Source: Bradyrhizobium sp. NP1 (GTDB lineage: Bacteria; Pseudomonadota; Alphaproteobacteria; Rhizobiales; Xanthobacteraceae). From it: 64,000 bases of DNA. Numbering within the stretch: the first letter of the stretch is position 1; every line of letters begins with the position of its first letter. The stretch covers positions 2,582,001 to 2,646,000 of the forward strand of contig NZ_CP127385.1 in the NCBI RefSeq assembly GCF_030378205.1. Direction: 5' to 3'. A program made the translations under genes and the position numbers. The notes beneath the pieces are model-generated. The model made no database searches. It was not told where the DNA came from and worked only from the letters and a program-made list of their open reading frames with translations. Shown here piece after piece: positions 53,206-61,888 of the stretch.

Positions 53206-54912
53206 ATGGCAGACGGGCTTCGCAAGGGACTGACGAGTTATGGCGATGCCGGCTTTTCGCTGTTCCTGCGCAAGGCCTTTATCAAGGCGATGGGCTATTC
53301 CAACGATGCGCTCGATCGCCCGATCGTCGGCATCACCAACACCTATAGCGACTACAACCCTTGCCACGGCAACGTCCCTGACATCATCGAGGCGGTGAAG
53401 CGCGGCGTGATGCTGTCGGGTGCGATGCCCTTCGTGTTTCCGACCATCTCGATCGCCGAGAGCTTTGCCTATCCGACCTCGATGTATCTGCGCAACCTGA
53501 TGGCGATGGATACCGAGGAGATGATCCGCGCCCAGCCGATGGACGCGGTGGTCGTGATCGGCGGCTGCGACAAGACGCTGCCGGCGCAGATCATGGCCGC
53601 GATCTCCGCCGACCTGCCGACAGTCGTCATTCCCGTCGGGCCCATGGTGGTCGGCCATCACAAGGGCGAGGTGCTCGGCGCCTGTACCGATTGCCGCAGG
53701 CTATGGGCGAAATATCGCGCCGGCGAGATCGATGATGCCGAGATCGAGGCCGTCAACGGCCGCCTTGCGCCGTCGGTCGGTACCTGCATGGTGATGGGCA
53801 CGGCGTCGACCATGGCCTGCATCACCGAGGCGCTCGGCCTGTCGCTGCCGATGAGCGCAACGATTCCGGCGCCGCATGCCGAGCGTTTCCGCTCGGCGGA
53901 GGCGAGCGGCCGGGTCGCGGCCGGCATGGCGAAGGCGAGGGGGCCGCGGCCGAGCGAGATCCTCAACCAGGCTTCGTTCCGCAACGCGCAGGTCGTGCTG
54001 CAGGCGATCGGCGGCTCGACCAACGGCCTGATCCACCTGACCGCGATCGCCAACCGCACCAGCCTTCGCATCGACCTCGAAGCCTTCGACAGGCTGGGCC
54101 GCGAGGTGCCTGTGCTGGTCGACCTCAAGCCATCGGGCGATCATTACATGGAGCATTTCCATCATGCGGGCGGCGTGCCGAAGCTGATGGCGCAGCTCGG
54201 CAACCTCATCGACCTCGACGCGAAAACCATCACCGGCCAGACGCTGCGCGAGGTCGTCGCGGCTGCTGAGGAGGTGCCGGGGCAGGATGCGATCCGCCCG
54301 CGCAACCATCCGATCAAGCCGGAAGGGGCGCTTGCCATCCTGCACGGCAATCTGGCGCCGCGCGGCGCGGTCATCAAGCAGTCGGCGGCGAGCGAGAGGC
54401 TGCTGCAGCACACCGGGCGCGCCGTGGTGTTCGAATCCGTCGAGGACATGACGCTGCGGGTCGATGACCCCGATCTCGACGTCACTGCCGATGACGTGCT
54501 GGTGCTGCGCAATGCGGGACCCAAGGGTGCGCCGGGGATGCCGGAAGCGGGCTATCTGCCGATCCCGAAGAAGCTCGCGCGCGCCGGGGTGAAGGACATG
54601 GTGCGCATTTCAGACGCGCGGATGAGCGGTACGGCCTTCGGCACCATCGTGCTGCATATCACGCCGGAAGCCGCGGTCGGCGGGCCGCTCGCGCTGGTCA
54701 AGACCGGCGACATGATCCGCCTCGATGTGGCGAAGCGCAGCATCGAGCTTTTGGTCGAGGCGAGCGAACTGGAGAAGCGCCGCGCGGCGCTGAAACCTGC
54801 GGCGACGCCTGACTGGGCGCGGCGCGGCTACGCGCAACTCTTCAACGAGTCGATCCTGCAGGCCGACGAAGGCTGCGACTTCGATTTTCTCCGCGAGCAG
54901 GGCAAGGGCTAG
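53206..54912 (+). CDS. IlvD/Edd-family sugar-acid dehydratase
   Basis: This 568-residue iron-sulphur dehydratase removes water from a sugar acid or dihydroxy acid to give a 2-keto-3-deoxy acid. Three cysteines that bind the cluster are in NPCHGN (~53), GGCDKTLP (~121) and SVGTCMVMGTAST (~195). Lysines and Ser for catalysis are in SDARMSGTAFGT. Length and context match the L-arabinonate/aldonate dehydratase branch, not biosynthetic IlvD. Likely acts after Udh and lactonase. The ATG at 53206 is chosen (ACAGGACAC upstream). Divergent from the GntR gene and probably under its control. Confidence 0.92.
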   Translation: MADGLRKGLTSYGDAGFSLFLRKAFIKAMGYSNDALDRPIVGITNTYSDYNPCHGNVPDIIEAVKRGVMLSGAMPFVFPTISIAESFAYPTSMYLRNLMAMDTEEMIRAQPMDAVVVIGGCDKTLPAQIMAAISADLPTVVIPVGPMVVGHHKGEVLGACTDCRRLWAKYRAGEIDDAEIEAVNGRLAPSVGTCMVMGTASTMACITEALGLSLPMSATIPAPHAERFRSAEASGRVAAGMAKARGPRPSEILNQASFRNAQVVLQAIGGSTNGLIHLTAIANRTSLRIDLEAFDRLGREVPVLVDLKPSGDHYMEHFHHAGGVPKLMAQLGNLIDLDAKTITGQTLREVVAAAEEVPGQDAIRPRNHPIKPEGALAILHGNLAPRGAVIKQSAASERLLQHTGRAVVFESVEDMTLRVDDPDLDVTADDVLVLRNAGPKGAPGMPEAGYLPIPKKLARAGVKDMVRISDARMSGTAFGTIVLHITPEAAVGGPLALVKTGDMIRLDVAKRSIELLVEASELEKRRAALKPAATPDWARRGYAQLFNESILQADEGCDFDFLREQGKG

Positions 54913-54980
54913 CGACCGCTTCGCTCGGCCTGTGACGCCAAGGGATCTGCGTCGGCGCTCACGGCGCGCCATCGCGTGTG

Positions 54981-54992
54981 ATTGTCAACAAT
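54981..54992. promoter_or_regulatory. Candidate GntR operator 3
   Basis: ATTGTCAACAAT is an imperfect copy of the region's operator, with ATTGT and ACAAT arms, 114 nt upstream of the dctP start. It resembles the TNGTNNNACNA pattern of FCD-type GntR regulators. Confidence 0.55.
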
Positions 54993-55046
54993 CTGTCAGG
55001 AAGGCTTCGCTGAAGTGCTGATCTCGCCCACTTGTCCGGATGAATT

Positions 55047-55055
55047 ATTGACAAT
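55047..55055. promoter_or_regulatory. Candidate GntR operator 4
   Basis: ATTGACAAT, within ATTATTGACAATCC, lies 50 nt upstream of the dctP start, at a usual operator distance. Core identical to that of operator 2. Confidence 0.6.
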
Positions 55056-55105
55056 CCTTCTGGCTTGATGGGATGATCCCGGCAAAATCAAAACGGGGGG
55101 ATTGC

Positions 55106-56110
55106 GTGACGAAAAATCCAGCGAAATTCGTCGGCGCGGCCATCACGGCAATCGGCATCCTGCTTGCCGGCGGCGCGTGCGCGCAGGAGGTGAAGCACTA
55201 TCGCTTCGCGCACGACCAGCAGCTCAACTCCGGCTACAGCATCGCCTACGACATCTTCTCGGCGAAGCTGAAGGAGTTGAGCAAGGGCACCATGCTGGTC
55301 GACCAGTATCCGGGCGCCCAGCTCGGTCAGGAGCCGCAGATCCTCCAGCTCGTGCGCTCCGGCGACATCGATTTCGCGATCGTCTCCTCCGCCAACACCT
55401 CGACGATCTCGCCGCAGGCCGGCGTGATGTCACTGCATTTCCTGTTCCGCTCCGAGCAGCACGACATCAAGGCGCTCGGCGATCCCAAGGTGTTCGAGGC
55501 GGTGCGCGAGATGATCGACGACACCGTGCAGGGCATTCACGCGATCGCGCTGGGCACGCAGGGTTTTCGGCACATGTACGGCAAGAAGGAGGTGCACAAG
55601 GTCGACGACCTCAAGGGCTACAAGGTGCGCGTCCAGGCGACCGCGACCGAGGACACCATGTTCGCCGCCTATGGCGCGCAGACCGTGCACATGCCGTTCG
55701 GGAGCGTCTACACCTCGCTGCAGACCGGCGTCGTGGATTTCGGCGAGAACGCGGTCAATGTCTACCTGATCAACAAGCATTACGAGGTCGCGCCGGTCCT
55801 GTCGCTGACCGAGCACGAGGCCAACAACGCCATCGTGTGGATCAGCGACAAGCTGTGGCAGAGTCTCAGCGCCGAGCAGAAGCAGTGGGTGACGATGGCC
55901 GCACGCGAGGTCAGCGAGCAGGAGCCGAAGCGGGCGTTCGAGTTGGAGAGGACCGCCGCCGCCAGGCTGGAGAAGATCGGCGTCAAGATCGTCAAGGATG
56001 TCGACAAGGCGGGCTTCCAGAAGATCGCCGACCCCTACCTCGACAAGCTCGCCAAGGACCTCGGCCCGCATGCGGAGAAGATCAAGAACCTGATCCGCGC
56101 GATCAACTGA
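55106..56110 (+). CDS. TRAP transporter substrate-binding protein DctP
   Basis: This 334-residue periplasmic solute receptor of a TRAP importer has a signal peptide (FVGAAITAIGILLAGGACAQ) and the DctP fold. The carboxylate-binding Arg motif is seen in GYKVRVQATATEDTMFAAYG (Arg ~185), with the following MPFGSVYTSLQTGVVDFGEN segment. Known ligands of this family include sialic, uronic and aldaric acids. The start is GTG with GGGGGG 5 nt upstream. Two ATTGACAAT-type sites lie ahead. The membrane genes follow only after a palindromic repeat of about 190 nt. Confidence 0.92.
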   Translation: MTKNPAKFVGAAITAIGILLAGGACAQEVKHYRFAHDQQLNSGYSIAYDIFSAKLKELSKGTMLVDQYPGAQLGQEPQILQLVRSGDIDFAIVSSANTSTISPQAGVMSLHFLFRSEQHDIKALGDPKVFEAVREMIDDTVQGIHAIALGTQGFRHMYGKKEVHKVDDLKGYKVRVQATATEDTMFAAYGAQTVHMPFGSVYTSLQTGVVDFGENAVNVYLINKHYEVAPVLSLTEHEANNAIVWISDKLWQSLSAEQKQWVTMAAREVSEQEPKRAFELERTAAARLEKIGVKIVKDVDKAGFQKIADPYLDKLAKDLGPHAEKIKNLIRAIN

Positions 56111-56123
56111 CGCCCTCGCTTTG

Positions 56124-56311
56124 CCCTCCCCTGGAGGGGGAGGCATAGGCCGCCTTCGGCGGCCGTCCTTTTAAGACGCCGAAGCGAAGCTTCGGCTATG
56201 GCGAATGCAAATGAGCGACGGGGTGGGGTGACGCTCATCTCGCTGCCTCACCCCTCGTCTCACATTTCGCTGCGCTCAACGGGAGCCGACCCTCCCCCTC
56301 CAGGGGAGGGT
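56124..56311. repeat. Intergenic palindromic repeat (CCCTCCCC type), copy 2, between dctP and dctQ
   Basis: CCCTCCCCTGGAGGGGGAGG (from 56124) and the arm at 56289-56311 (ending CAGGGGAGGGT) enclose GGGGTGGGGTGA and CACCCCTCG like copy 1 (48669). It sits inside what is otherwise one operon. Being strongly self-complementary, the RNA should form a stable hairpin between the receptor and membrane genes. Confidence 0.85.
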
Positions 56312-56339
56312 GGAGGAGGAATACGGAGCCTACTCGACG

Positions 56340-56912
56340 ATGCCGATCGCCGACAAACTGGTGCTGCAGCGGCAGCGTCACCTCAAGTGGCGGGCCTTCG
56401 ACCGGCTTGAGCTTGCCTTGATGATGCTGTGCGGCGTCCTGTGCTTCGGCTTCTCGCTCTCGGTCGCTGCCGACGTTGTGACGCGCACCATCGGCCATCC
56501 ATGGCTGTGGTTGCAGGAAGTAACCTCCAATCTCTTCGTCTACGCGATCTTCATCGGGGCCGCGGTCGCCACGCGCCGCAACGATCACCTCTACCTCACC
56601 GCAATCGCGGAGGCGATGCGCGGCACGCCGCGTCTGATCATCGAGATCGCCATTCGCCTCGTCGTGCTCGCCGTCGCCATTTGCCTGATCTGGTACGGCT
56701 ATCTGAACTATCTTCGCGGCTTCGGCAGCTTCCGCCTGCCGTCGGGCACGCCGATCGCCTCGCTCTACGCGGTGATCCCGTTGTCGGGCATCCTGATCGC
56801 GCTGTTCACGATCGAGCAGCTCGTCAACGGCATCACGAACGGCTTCGATCATCCGGAGCCGGACGAGGAGGGTGCCGGAAGCGTCGATGTTCAGACGAGG
56901 GCAGGGACGTGA
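56340..56912 (+). CDS. TRAP transporter small permease DctQ
   Basis: This 190-residue four-helix membrane protein is the small permease subunit that bridges receptor and large permease. Hydrophobic segments: LALMMLCGVLCFGFSLSVAA, SNLFVYAIFIGAAVAT, IIEIAIRLVVLAVAICLIWY and VIPLSGILIALFTI. The conserved WLQEVTSN-type stretch is present. The ATG at 56340 is preceded by ACGGAG. Its stop TGA overlaps the GTG of dctM in GTGA. An earlier GTG-type start at 56310 would lie in the repeat and is less likely. Confidence 0.9.
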   Translation: MPIADKLVLQRQRHLKWRAFDRLELALMMLCGVLCFGFSLSVAADVVTRTIGHPWLWLQEVTSNLFVYAIFIGAAVATRRNDHLYLTAIAEAMRGTPRLIIEIAIRLVVLAVAICLIWYGYLNYLRGFGSFRLPSGTPIASLYAVIPLSGILIALFTIEQLVNGITNGFDHPEPDEEGAGSVDVQTRAGT

Positions 56913-58252
56913 GTGCGCCCGTCATCCTCGCCTTGATGTCGTTCTGCTTCCTGTTCTTCGGCTATCTCGGCGTGCCGGTACCGTTCTCGTTGCTGGCCGG
57001 CGTGTTCATTGGCGCCTATTTCGCCGACGTTTCGCTCGCGGCGATCGTCCAGAAGATCTTTGACGGCGTCGATTCCGAGGCATTACTCGCCATTCCGTTC
57101 TTCCTCCTGGTCGGCGAGCTCATGAGTTCCGCCAATGTAGTGGTGCGGATCGCGAACCTGTCGCTCTCCCTGGTCGGCCATATCAGGGGCGGGCTGTCGC
57201 AGGTCGTGGTCGTCTTCTCGATGTTCTTTTCGGAGATGTCGGGCTCGACCACGGCCGACGTCGCGGTCATGAGCCGCGCACTCGGCGGCCCGATGAAACG
57301 CGAAGGCTATACGCCCGCCTTCATCGCCGCGATCATCGCTGCCGCCTCCACCATCGCCGCCCTGGTGCCGCCGAGCATCACCGCGGTGGTCTACGGCGCG
57401 GTCGGCAACGTCTCGATCGCAGGCCTGTTCATGGCCGGCGTCGTCCCCGGCTTCATGATCGGCTTCGGGCTGATGATCTATTGCTATTTCTTCGGCCCCT
57501 CCGGCATGCGCAAGCCGCGCGCGCCGCTGCGCCAGATCGTATTTGCGACCGGCGACGCTGCGCTGCCGCTGATGATCCCCGTGATCCTGCTCGGCGGCAT
57601 CCTCACCGGCTGGTTCACGCCGACGGAAGCCGGCGTCGTCGCGGTCGCGTGGATCATCCTGGTCGTGATCCCGGCGCTGAACCGCAAGCATTTCGCGCGC
57701 ATTCCCTACGATTTTTGCCTCGCGGGGCTGATCTTCTCGCTGCCGCTGATCACGATCGGCGCGGCGAACGCCTTCGGCTGGATGCTCGCCTACTTGCGCG
57801 GCGCCATTACCATCGCCGGTTGGATCACCTCGATCGCCGGCAACGATCCGCATCTGATCATGCTGTTGATGGTGCTCCTGTTCACCGTGGTCGGCGACTT
57901 CATCGAGCCGGTGCCGACCATCATCATCTTCATGCCGCTGGTGAATGCGCTGACCCAGGCCGGCGACATCAACGGCGTGCATATGGGGGTGGTGCTGATC
58001 GCGACGCTTGCCTTCGGCCTGATCACGCCGCCTTATGGGCTCGTGCTGCTGATGGCCTCGAAATTCGTCGGCATCAGCTTCTCCAAAGCGTTGCGCGCGG
58101 CGCTGCCGATCTACGTGGTGTTCCTGGCCACCATCACTTTCACGATCTTTTTCCCTGAAGTGGTGCTCTGGCTGCCCAAGCACGTGATCCCGGAATCGGT
58201 CGGCTGCTTCAAATCGCCGGCGGGAACGGGCTATATTTGTCCGCAGCAGTGA
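56909..58252 (+). CDS. TRAP transporter large permease DctM
   Basis: This 447-residue large permease forms the ion-coupled pathway of the TRAP system. About twelve hydrophobic segments are seen, with family motifs SEMSGSTTADVAVMSRALGG (about residue 110), TPTEAGVVAVAW and PPYGLVLLMASKFVG. The GTG start overlaps DctQ's stop by 4 nt (GTGA). The C-terminal tail after the last helix is longer than usual and ends CFKSPAGTGYICPQQ with two cysteines. An ABC-type binding-protein gene follows after 11 nt. Confidence 0.92.
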   Translation: MSAPVILALMSFCFLFFGYLGVPVPFSLLAGVFIGAYFADVSLAAIVQKIFDGVDSEALLAIPFFLLVGELMSSANVVVRIANLSLSLVGHIRGGLSQVVVVFSMFFSEMSGSTTADVAVMSRALGGPMKREGYTPAFIAAIIAAASTIAALVPPSITAVVYGAVGNVSIAGLFMAGVVPGFMIGFGLMIYCYFFGPSGMRKPRAPLRQIVFATGDAALPLMIPVILLGGILTGWFTPTEAGVVAVAWIILVVIPALNRKHFARIPYDFCLAGLIFSLPLITIGAANAFGWMLAYLRGAITIAGWITSIAGNDPHLIMLLMVLLFTVVGDFIEPVPTIIIFMPLVNALTQAGDINGVHMGVVLIATLAFGLITPPYGLVLLMASKFVGISFSKALRAALPIYVVFLATITFTIFFPEVVLWLPKHVIPESVGCFKSPAGTGYICPQQ

Positions 58253-58263
58253 CGGGAGGCACG

Positions 58264-59034
58264 ATGATGATGAAGACCGCGCTTGTTGCCTTTTCCGTGC
58301 TGCTCCTCTGGCCGCAAGGAGCCTTTGCACAAATGAAAGTGCTGATCTCGGGCGGCTTCTCGGGCGCGTATGAACGGCTGCTGCCGGAGTTCGAGCAGGC
58401 GAACGGCGTGAAGGTGATTACGGGATCGGGCGCCTCGCAGGGCGACGGACCGCAGACCATCGGCGCGCAGCTTGCACGTGGCGAACCGGCTGACGTGGTG
58501 ATCCTCTCGCGCGAAGGCCTCGACGGCCTGATCGCCGCGAACCGGATCGCCGCAGGCACCGACGTCGATCTGGCCCAGGTCGGGGTTGGCGTCGCGGTGC
58601 GCACGGGGACGGCAAAGCCGGACGTCGGCACGGTCGAAGCGGTCAAGCAGACGCTGCTCCGCGCCAAGCTGATAGTCGTGCCGGCCAGCACCTCCGGCAT
58701 CTGGCTCACCAAGGATTTGTTTCCGCGGCTCGGCATCGCCGAGAAGATCAATGTCAAGATTTCGCCGCGCGGGGCCGGCGCAACCGCGATGGTCGCAGCC
58801 GGAGAGGCGGATCTTGGCGTACTGCCGGTCAGCGAAATCCTGCATGCCGCCGGCGTCGAGCTTGCCGGCGTTTTTCCTGCGGAAATCCAGTTCATCCAGA
58901 CGTTTTCGGCTGCCGTGGTCGCGGGCGCAAAGGAGGCAGAGGCCGGCAGGAAGTTGATCGAATTCCTCGCCTCGCCACGCGCGTCGGAGGCGATCAAGGG
59001 TGCCGGCCTGGAGCCGCGCGTCGCCAGGAACTAA
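58264..59034 (+). CDS. Periplasmic substrate-binding protein of the SBP_bac_11/ModA-like type
   Basis: This 256-residue exported protein has a signal peptide (MKTALVAFSVLLLWPQGAFA) and a type II binding-protein fold (VLISGGFSGAYERLLPEFE onward) with the SGASQGDGPQ segment and the ASTSGIWLTKDLFPRLGIAE loop typical of molybdate-type and related orphan receptors. It is 11 nt after dctM with GGGAGG upstream, so it is likely translated from the TRAP transcript. No ABC permease or ATPase is near. Many Bradyrhizobium genomes carry similar orphan receptors. Its ligand and its partner are unknown. Confidence 0.87.
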   Translation: MMMKTALVAFSVLLLWPQGAFAQMKVLISGGFSGAYERLLPEFEQANGVKVITGSGASQGDGPQTIGAQLARGEPADVVILSREGLDGLIAANRIAAGTDVDLAQVGVGVAVRTGTAKPDVGTVEAVKQTLLRAKLIVVPASTSGIWLTKDLFPRLGIAEKINVKISPRGAGATAMVAAGEADLGVLPVSEILHAAGVELAGVFPAEIQFIQTFSAAVVAGAKEAEAGRKLIEFLASPRASEAIKGAGLEPRVARN

Positions 59035-59147
59035 AGCATGATCCGGAAGAGCGGGTACCGGTTTTCCCTCGCGACAAACGCGGAACGCGTTTGCGCGGAG
59101 ATCATGCTCAAACAAAAAGCTAAAGCGCGATGGCGATTCAACCTGAA
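59035..59147. repeat. Dispersed palindromic repeat, copy B
   Basis: The reverse complement of the element at 8959-9042, with an insertion of about 30 nt. Shared words are AGCATGATCCGGAA, CGGTTTTCC, GATCATGCTC and GCGCGATGGCGATTCAACCT. It begins directly after the stop codon of the binding-protein gene. Confidence 0.75.
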
Positions 59148-59160
59148 GCCATCGCGCTTT
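59122..59160. terminator. Long hairpin between convergent genes
   Basis: AAAGCGCGATGG (59122-59133) and CCATCGCGCTTT (59149-59160) form a perfect 12-bp stem with a 15-nt loop. It lies between the stop codons of the convergent binding-protein and histidine phosphatase genes and is flanked by A and T bases on both sides, so it can work in both directions. Confidence 0.75.
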
Positions 59161-59171
59161 GGCGGCGCCGC

Positions 59172-59753
59172 TCAGCCGACCTCCACCACGCTCCACGCAT
59201 CCTCGCTTCGCGTGAAGCGGAACGGCCGGCCGTGGCCGTTCTTGAAGAATTTTCCGGTCAGCGTCTGTGCCATCGATTGCATCACCGCGTCATGGCAGAC
59301 AAACAAGACCTCGTCCTGCGGGTGACGTTCGAGCCACTGGTTGACGCTTGCCAGCGCGCGCGAGGCAACGTCGGCCCAACGCTCGGAGTCCGCGGGCAAC
59401 ATGTCGACCAGTCCCTGCGCGCTATCCTTGCCGTGCCGGATCATCAGCTCGCGTACCGGCTTGCCTTCGAAGCTGCCGAAATCGAGCTCGATCAACCCAT
59501 GCTCGAGCGCAACCGTTTTCGAGGCAATGCCGGCGATGATCTCGGCGGTCTGCACAGCGCGGCGCAGGGGACTTGAGACAACGTGTCCGAGCGCGATGGT
59601 ACGCAGTTTCTCCGCGGCCGCGTGCGCCTGCGCAATCCCGTCGTCGTTCAGCGGATTGTCGGTGCGGCCCTGGAAGCGGCCTTGCCGGTTCCAGTCGGTC
59701 GCGCCGTGACGCAGGCAGATGAAGGAGCGCGATGGGGCGAGGGCGGCGCTCAT
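59172..59753 (-). CDS. Histidine phosphatase family protein (PGM/CobC-like)
   Basis: This 193-residue phosphatase has the phosphohistidine RHG motif LRHGATDWNRQGRFQG (His ~16), the second His in CHDAVMQSMAQ (~150) and Glu/Arg residues for catalysis. Similar enzymes dephosphorylate 3-phosphoglycerate, alpha-ribazole phosphate or sugar phosphates; specificity unknown. Its ATG overlaps the stop of the enoyl-CoA hydratase gene by 4 nt (ATGA), so the two are translationally coupled, but a biochemical link is not obvious. The longer frame upstream is the hydratase in another frame. Confidence 0.9.
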   Translation of the reverse strand: MSAALAPSRSFICLRHGATDWNRQGRFQGRTDNPLNDDGIAQAHAAAEKLRTIALGHVVSSPLRRAVQTAEIIAGIASKTVALEHGLIELDFGSFEGKPVRELMIRHGKDSAQGLVDMLPADSERWADVASRALASVNQWLERHPQDEVLFVCHDAVMQSMAQTLTGKFFKNGHGRPFRFTRSEDAWSVVEVG

Positions 59754-60547
59754 TTTCCCTTGCTGGTGAACTTCTTCACCGCGATCCGGAATTCCTCGGT
59801 GTGCATCGCCCTGACGATGTTGTGTTCCTCGGCGTCGAGCTGCTGCTTCGTCGGGGTGGTCGCGGCCTGATAGACCAGCGACTTGGTGCCTGCGATCGCG
59901 GCGGATGGATTCTGCGCCAGCCGCGCGGCGAACTGCCGCGTCGCTGCCTTCAACTCGGCCGCAGGGACCACCTTGGCGACGAGGCCCCATTCATACGCCT
60001 GCTGCGCGCCAAAACTGTCCTCCGACAGGAAGATCTGCAGTGCGCGCCGCGTTCCGACCGTGTCGACGATGCCGACTGTGCTGCCGCCGTCCGGGGATAC
60101 GCCGATCTTGGCATAGGCCGGCGTGAAGCGCGCGTCCTCGGCGGCGATGCAGAGGTCGGTGACGAAGGCAAGGCCCATGCCTGCTCCGGCGGCCGAGCCG
60201 TGGACGCTCGCCAGTACGATCTTCGGCATCCGCCGCACGGTCTCGATGAAGGCGTGATAATGCTTCAGGAGCTCGCCGACGACGGGGGTCACCGTGCCGG
60301 CTTCCGCCGCGGCGCCGATAGTCTGGAGATCGCCGCCGGCGCAGAAGGCGCGGCCTTCGGCTTCGATGACGAGCACGCGGACGGCGTCATTGGCCTCGAC
60401 CTCACGGCCGAGCTGCTCGAGCCTCTCGGCGATCGCGAGGTTGATGGAATTGAATGCGGCCGGCCGGTTGAGCGTGATGGTGGCGATCGGGCCTTCGATC
60501 CGAAGCAGCGCCGGATCGTCGGAGGCGGCGGGATTGGTTGTCGACAT
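59750..60547 (-). CDS. Enoyl-CoA hydratase/isomerase family protein
   Basis: This 265-residue crotonase has oxyanion-hole segments AFCAGGDLQTIGAAA and VHGSAAGAGMGLAFV. The Gly-rich hole is conserved, but the two catalytic Glu of classical hydratases are not obvious: AGAGMGLAFVTDLCIA has none. So it could be an isomerase, thioesterase or dehalogenase-type member. GGAG lies 8 nt upstream of the ATG. It is the first gene of a two-gene unit with the histidine phosphatase and divergent from the P450, with 135 nt between. Confidence 0.87.
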   Translation of the reverse strand: MSTTNPAASDDPALLRIEGPIATITLNRPAAFNSINLAIAERLEQLGREVEANDAVRVLVIEAEGRAFCAGGDLQTIGAAAEAGTVTPVVGELLKHYHAFIETVRRMPKIVLASVHGSAAGAGMGLAFVTDLCIAAEDARFTPAYAKIGVSPDGGSTVGIVDTVGTRRALQIFLSEDSFGAQQAYEWGLVAKVVPAAELKAATRQFAARLAQNPSAAIAGTKSLVYQAATTPTKQQLDAEEHNIVRAMHTEEFRIAVKKFTSKGK

Positions 60548-60682
60548 CGGGAAAGCTCCGGCTGGAGGTGTTGTCCGCGATTAAAACCAAGACGGCGAGG
60601 GGTGACAATCCCCCGGCCAGCCTGCACAATGCCTGTCGAGGGACGCGGGAACAAGCGCGCGCGAAAAATTGGGGAGGGCGTG

Positions 60683-61885
60683 ATGGGCATCGATGCGACA
60701 GCAATCCGTCCGGTTTCCACCGTCGACCCATTTTCGCACGCGTTCCTCACCGATCCCTATCCGCACCATCAGGCGATGCGCGAGGCCGGTCCCGCAGTGT
60801 GGCTCGCGCAATACGGCATCTGGGCGATGGCGCGGCACCAGGAGGTGCGCGATGCCCTGACCGACTGGCAGACCTACTGCTCCGGCGCCGGGGTGGGTCT
60901 GAGCGACTTCCGGAAAGAGCCGCCCTGGCGGCCGCCCAGCATCATTCTGGAAGCCGATCCGCCGCTGCATACGCGCACTCGGGCGGTGTTGACCCGCATC
61001 CTCTCGCCCGCAGCGATCAACGTGCTGCGCGAAACCTTCACGCGGGAGGCGGAGGCGCTGGCCGGGCGGCTGGTGGCGCGGGGGTCCTTCGATGGCGTGG
61101 CGGATCTTGCGGAAGCCTATCCTTTGAAGGTTTTTCCGGATGCGGTCGGCATTTCCGAGGAGGGGCGGGAAAACCTGCTTCCCTACGGCAACATGGTGTT
61201 CAACTCGTTCGGTCCCCGCAATGATCTGTTCGAAAAGGCGATGGCGAATGCGGCAGCGGTGCGCGACTGGATCATGTCGAAATGCAGCCGCGCGGCACTG
61301 GCGCCCGAGGGCCTCGGCATGCAGATCTTTGCCGCGGTCGATGCCGGCGAGCTCTCGGAAGTCGAGGCCGGCATGCTGGTGCGCTCGTTCCTCTCGGCGG
61401 GGATCGACACCACGGTCTATGGCCTCGGCAACGCGCTCTATTGCTTCGCACAATATCCGGAGCAGTGGACGATCCTGCGCGAGAATCCGAACCTGATGCG
61501 GCTTGCCTTCGAGGAGGTGCTGCGGTTCGAGGCGCCGGTGCAGACCTTCTTCCGCACCACGACCCGGGCCGTCGATGTCGGCGGCGTCAAGCTCGCCGAT
61601 GGCGAGAAGGTGCTTTTGTTCCTCGCCGCCGCCAACCGCGACCCGCGGCGCTGGGAGCGGCCGGACAGTTTTGACATCCGCCGCCGCGCCACGGGCCACA
61701 TGACCTTCGGCACCGGCATCCATGGCTGCGTCGGCCAGGCGATCGCCCGACTGGAGACCGAGGCGGTGTTTTCCGCCCTTGTCAAGCGCGTCAAGGCGTT
61801 CGAGCTCGTGGACGAGCCGGTCCGGCGGCTGAACAATACGCTGCGCGGCTTTGACAGCCTGCCGCTTCGTGTCGTACCAGCCTGA
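60683..61885 (+). CDS. Cytochrome P450 (bacterial class I, CYP199/CYP101-like)
   Basis: This 400-residue soluble monooxygenase has all P450 motifs: I-helix SAGIDTT (~244), ExxR in FEEVLR (~287) and the haem-Cys loop FGTGIHGCVGQAIARLE (Cys ~349). It resembles the CYP199A group of Rhodopseudomonas/Bradyrhizobium, which O-demethylates methoxybenzoates, but substrate cannot be assigned from this. ATG at 60683 follows GGGGAGGG; a GTG at 60680 is in frame. It lies directly before a ferredoxin reductase gene (3 nt gap); a [2Fe-2S] ferredoxin is not in the window. Confidence 0.92.
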   Translation: MGIDATAIRPVSTVDPFSHAFLTDPYPHHQAMREAGPAVWLAQYGIWAMARHQEVRDALTDWQTYCSGAGVGLSDFRKEPPWRPPSIILEADPPLHTRTRAVLTRILSPAAINVLRETFTREAEALAGRLVARGSFDGVADLAEAYPLKVFPDAVGISEEGRENLLPYGNMVFNSFGPRNDLFEKAMANAAAVRDWIMSKCSRAALAPEGLGMQIFAAVDAGELSEVEAGMLVRSFLSAGIDTTVYGLGNALYCFAQYPEQWTILRENPNLMRLAFEEVLRFEAPVQTFFRTTTRAVDVGGVKLADGEKVLLFLAAANRDPRRWERPDSFDIRRRATGHMTFGTGIHGCVGQAIARLETEAVFSALVKRVKAFELVDEPVRRLNNTLRGFDSLPLRVVPA

Positions 61886-61888
61886 GCC

